A stretch of DNA of 64,000 nucleotides from RPQJ01 sp963726665 (GTDB lineage Bacteria; Pseudomonadota; Gammaproteobacteria; Steroidobacterales; Steroidobacteraceae), in contig CAVSDW010000012.1 of the NCBI GenBank assembly GCA_963726665.1, positions 750,478-814,477 of the forward strand, given 5' to 3'. Below the pieces are notes generated by a model. The model did no database searches. It was not told the origin of the DNA and was given only the letters and a program-made list of their open reading frames with translations. Of this stretch, positions 55,270-64,000 are shown piece after piece. A program made the position numbers and the translations under genes. Every line of letters begins with the position of its first letter. Positions within the stretch are counted from its first letter, which is position 1.

Positions 55270-55581
55270 CTAGTTCAGCTTGATCTGCACGTCCACGCCG
55301 GCCGGCAACTCGAGCTTCATCAGGGCGTCCACGGTCTTGTCCGTGGGGTTCAGGATGTCCATGAGGCGCTTGTGGGTGCGCAGCTCGTACTGGTCGCGGG
55401 CGTCCTTGTCGACGTGCGGCGACACGAGCAGCGTGAAGCGCTCCATCTTGACCGGCAGCGGCACCGGGCCACGCACCGTGGCGCCCGTGCGCTTGGCCGT
55501 CTCGACGATCTCACGGGCCGAGCTGTCGATCAGCCGGTGGTCGAAAGCCTTGAGGCGAATGCGGATGTTCTGGCGAGCCAT
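55270..55581 (-). CDS. rpsJ: 30S ribosomal protein S10
   Basis: A 103-residue S10 (also NusE, an antitermination partner of NusB). MARQNIRIRLKAFDHRLID and the central GPVPLPVKMERFTLLVSPHV are conserved. It lies between tuf and the rplC leader. Confidence 0.97.
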   Translation of the reverse strand: MARQNIRIRLKAFDHRLIDSSAREIVETAKRTGATVRGPVPLPVKMERFTLLVSPHVDKDARDQYELRTHKRLMDILNPTDKTVDALMKLELPAGVDVQIKLN

Positions 55582-55600
55582 GTGCAGGTACCTACTGGAA

Positions 55601-55635
55601 AGCGATTAGCGGACAGCGGTCAGCGGACAGTGAGG
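55601..55635. repeat. Heptamer tandem repeats, tuf-rpsJ gap
   Basis: Five adjacent 7-base units read on the plus strand: AGCGATT, AGCGGAC, AGCGGTC, AGCGGAC, AGTGAGG. They match the units in two other gaps of the same operon (56896-56916 and 59555-59589). Confidence 0.75.
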
Positions 55636-55665
55636 ACGGTGCATCGCGACGCGACGGCACCGTCC
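55634..55665 (-). promoter_or_regulatory. 9-bp hairpin in the tuf-rpsJ gap
   Basis: GGACGGTGC (55634-55642) pairs perfectly with GCACCGTCC (55657-55665) around a 14-base loop, 20 bases after the tuf stop. No T-run follows. It may be an attenuator or mRNA processing site between str and S10 operons. Confidence 0.45.
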
Positions 55666-55684
55666 GCGATCCGCTGCTCACCAT

Positions 55685-56875
<1,191 letters not shown>

Positions 56876-56895
56876 GACCCTTACCTCTGAATCTT

Positions 56896-56914
56896 AGTGA
56901 CTGGTGACCAGTGA

Positions 56915-56916
<2 letters not shown>
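56896..56916. repeat. Heptamer tandem repeats, fusA-tuf gap
   Basis: Three units, AGTGACT, GGTGACC and AGTGATC, run directly into the fusA stop codon (56915-56917), so the last unit overlaps coding sequence. Confidence 0.65.
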
Positions 56917-59008
<2,092 letters not shown>

Positions 59009-59053
59009 GATGAAAATCCTCGGACGGTCGTCGTCGGTGCGGCCCGGAGGGCC

Positions 59054-59533
59054 TTACCAGCGGTAGTGCGCGAAGGCCTTGTTGGCGTCCGCCATGCGGT
59101 GGGTGTCCTCGCGCTTGCGCACGGCGGCGCCACGGTTCTCCGCGGCCTCGAGGAGTTCCGCGGCGAGTCGCTGCGACATGGATTTTTCGCTGCGGGCCAC
59201 CGCGGCGTCGATGACCCAGCGCATGGCAAGCGTCTGCCGACGGGTCGAACGGACCTCGACCGGCACCTGGTAGGTGGCGCCGCCGACGCGACGCGACTTC
59301 ACCTCGACCATGGGCTTCACGTTGTCGAGCGCCTGGGTCAGCAGCTCGATGGTCTGCTCGGCCTGGCGGCCGGTCTTCTCGGCCATGCGGTCGATTGCGC
59401 CGTAAACGATGCGCTCGGCGACCGACTTCTTGCCGCGTTCCATGACCATGTTCATGAACTTGGCGAGCAGGACGCTGTTGAACTTGGGGTCCGGCAGGAT
59501 GCTGCGGACCGGGGCCTGGGCTCTACGAGACAT
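59054..59533 (-). CDS. rpsG: 30S ribosomal protein S7
   Basis: A 159-residue S7, head organiser and in E. coli the translational repressor of the str operon. ILPDPKFNSVLLAKFMNMVM, VEVKSRRVGGATYQVPVEVR and the C-terminal ANKAFAHYRW match the family. Confidence 0.97.
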   Translation of the reverse strand: MSRRAQAPVRSILPDPKFNSVLLAKFMNMVMERGKKSVAERIVYGAIDRMAEKTGRQAEQTIELLTQALDNVKPMVEVKSRRVGGATYQVPVEVRSTRRQTLAMRWVIDAAVARSEKSMSQRLAAELLEAAENRGAAVRKREDTHRMADANKAFAHYRW

Positions 59534-59554
59534 GTTTGGCTACCGCTCTGAACT

Positions 59555-59589
59555 AGCGACTAATGATCAGTGACTAGGTGTTAGTGACC
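59555..59589. repeat. Heptamer tandem repeats, rpsG-rpsL gap
   Basis: Five exact 7-base steps: AGCGACT, AATGATC, AGTGACT, AGGTGTT, AGTGACC. The set lies wholly in the 72-base gap between rpsL and rpsG. Confidence 0.75.
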
Positions 59590-59605
59590 GGAAAAGGAAA
59601 TGGGC

Positions 59606-59980
59606 TCAGCCCTTGGGGCGCTTTGCGCCGTACTTGGATCGGCTCTGCCTGCGATCGCTCACGCCGGCGCAGTCGAGCGTGCCGCGCACCGTGTGGTAGC
59701 GCACGCCCGGGAGGTCCTTGACGCGGCCGCCGCGGATCAGCACCACCGAGTGCTCCTGGAGGTTGTGGCCTTCGCCGCCGATGTAGCTGATGACCTCGTG
59801 CCCGTTGGTGAGGCGCACCTTGGCGACCTTGCGCAGGGCCGAGTTCGGCTTCTTCGGCGTGGTCGTGTACACGCGCGTGCACACACCGCGCCGCTGGGGC
59901 GAATTGCCCAGGGCCGGCACCTTGCTCTTGGCGGCCGCCTCGCGGCGCGGACCACGGATCAGCTGATTGACGGTTGACAT
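59606..59980 (-). CDS. rpsL: 30S ribosomal protein S12
   Basis: A 124-residue S12 of the decoding centre. MSTVNQLIRGPRREAAAKSK opens it; the streptomycin-region segment TTPKKPNSALRKVAKVRL has Lys at the usual position 43, and PGVRYHTVRG follows. No resistance-type change is seen at the Lys of that segment. The first gene of the str operon. Confidence 0.97.
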   Translation of the reverse strand: MSTVNQLIRGPRREAAAKSKVPALGNSPQRRGVCTRVYTTTPKKPNSALRKVAKVRLTNGHEVISYIGGEGHNLQEHSVVLIRGGRVKDLPGVRYHTVRGTLDCAGVSDRRQSRSKYGAKRPKG

Positions 59981-60040
59981 GCCAGACCGACTCCCGATCG
60001 AACGGGCGCACCGAACAGGCTCGGCGCGCCCAAGAAACAC

Positions 60041-60063
60041 CGGGCCGCCTAAGCGGCGGCCCG
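60041..60063 (-). promoter_or_regulatory. Leader hairpin before rpsL
   Basis: CGGGCCGCC (60041-60049) pairs with GGCGGCCCG (60055-60063) around a 5-base loop. It lies in the leader between the promoter and the rpsL start (about 136 bases), with no T-run, so a role in regulation or mRNA stability is more likely than termination. Confidence 0.45.
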
Positions 60064-60122
60064 ATGACAATATGTGGGGGCCGCGCGGGTGGATCGCCGG
60101 CGGCCCCGTGGAAAGGCCGAAA

Positions 60123-60151
60123 ATTTTAGGAGGGGCGGCCCCGGCTGTCAA
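60123..60151 (-). promoter_or_regulatory. Strong sigma70 promoter of the str operon
   Basis: On the minus strand TTGACA (60146-60151) and TAAAAT (60123-60128) are spaced by exactly 17 bases. It is the best promoter match in the window, placed between rpoC and rpsL, and should drive rpsL and downstream genes. Confidence 0.8.
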
Positions 60152-60185
60152 CTTGACGCACCGCGGCAACCGTCTCCCGCCCGGC

Positions 60186-64000
<3,815 letters not shown>

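Overview
The window is a high-G+C, gene-dense stretch of bacterial chromosome made almost entirely of housekeeping genes. It looks gammaproteobacterial. The str, S10, spc and alpha ribosomal operons are contiguous, and the block miaB-phoH-ybeY-corC-lnt and the cluster leuS-lptE-holA-nadD-rsfS-rlmH are present in proteobacterial order. The carbon-free-radical-independent hydroxylase Coq7 replaces UbiF, and the Crp homologue most resembles the Vfr/Clp branch. PurC and the proline iminopeptidase are of the type common in Xanthomonadales and neighbouring orders. I cannot place the organism below class from sequence reading alone. No prophage, insertion sequence, CRISPR array, tRNA or rRNA was seen.

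Layout, left to right. 1-593: the 5' end of rpsI and all of rplM (minus) with a good sigma70 promoter. 782-9837: a mixed-strand housekeeping section (coq7, crp, rpe, djlA, purC, yihY, pmbA, darP, purE, purK). 9921-11180: an ExeA-type ATPase fused to an FHA domain. 11185-33530: a long, mostly minus-strand series of cell-envelope, RNA and translation genes. These are tldD, a nitrilase-family amidase, yhdP, rng, maf, osmC, rlmH, rsfS, nadD, holA, lptE, leuS, a metallo-beta-lactamase-fold hydrolase, lnt, corC, ybeY, phoH and miaB. They are linked by 4-base start/stop overlaps, and pip intrudes on the other strand. 33549-41295: ssb, an MFS transporter, uvrA, a GNAT acetyltransferase, an Ala/Asp-repeat lipoprotein, pepQ and mscL. 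41432-64000: rplQ back to rpoC, i.e. the alpha, spc, S10 and str operons and most of rpoC, all on the minus strand. The largest gene-free gaps are about 190-260 bases (522-781, 55020-55269, 39227-39437, 59981-60185); each is described below.

How the genes work together. The right third makes ribosomes, the Sec channel and RNA polymerase. tldD and pmbA, 3.9 kb apart, encode the two subunits of one protease. lptE, yhdP and lnt serve outer-membrane biogenesis. holA, uvrA and ssb serve DNA replication and repair. rsfS, rlmH, ybeY, miaB, rng and darP serve ribosome and RNA maturation.

The most unusual signals are four genes (purE, the MBL-fold hydrolase, ybeY and the MFS transporter) that each need removal of one base to read as full-length proteins. 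Others are heptamer tandem repeats in three gaps of the str/S10 region, a large imperfect inverted repeat between pepQ and mscL, and an ATPase-FHA fusion. There is also a promoter plus structured leader between rpsJ and rplC, and a set of genes whose -10 box sits 5-6 bases before the start codon. I found no convincing new multi-gene system; the region is ordinary core chromosome with a few odd details.
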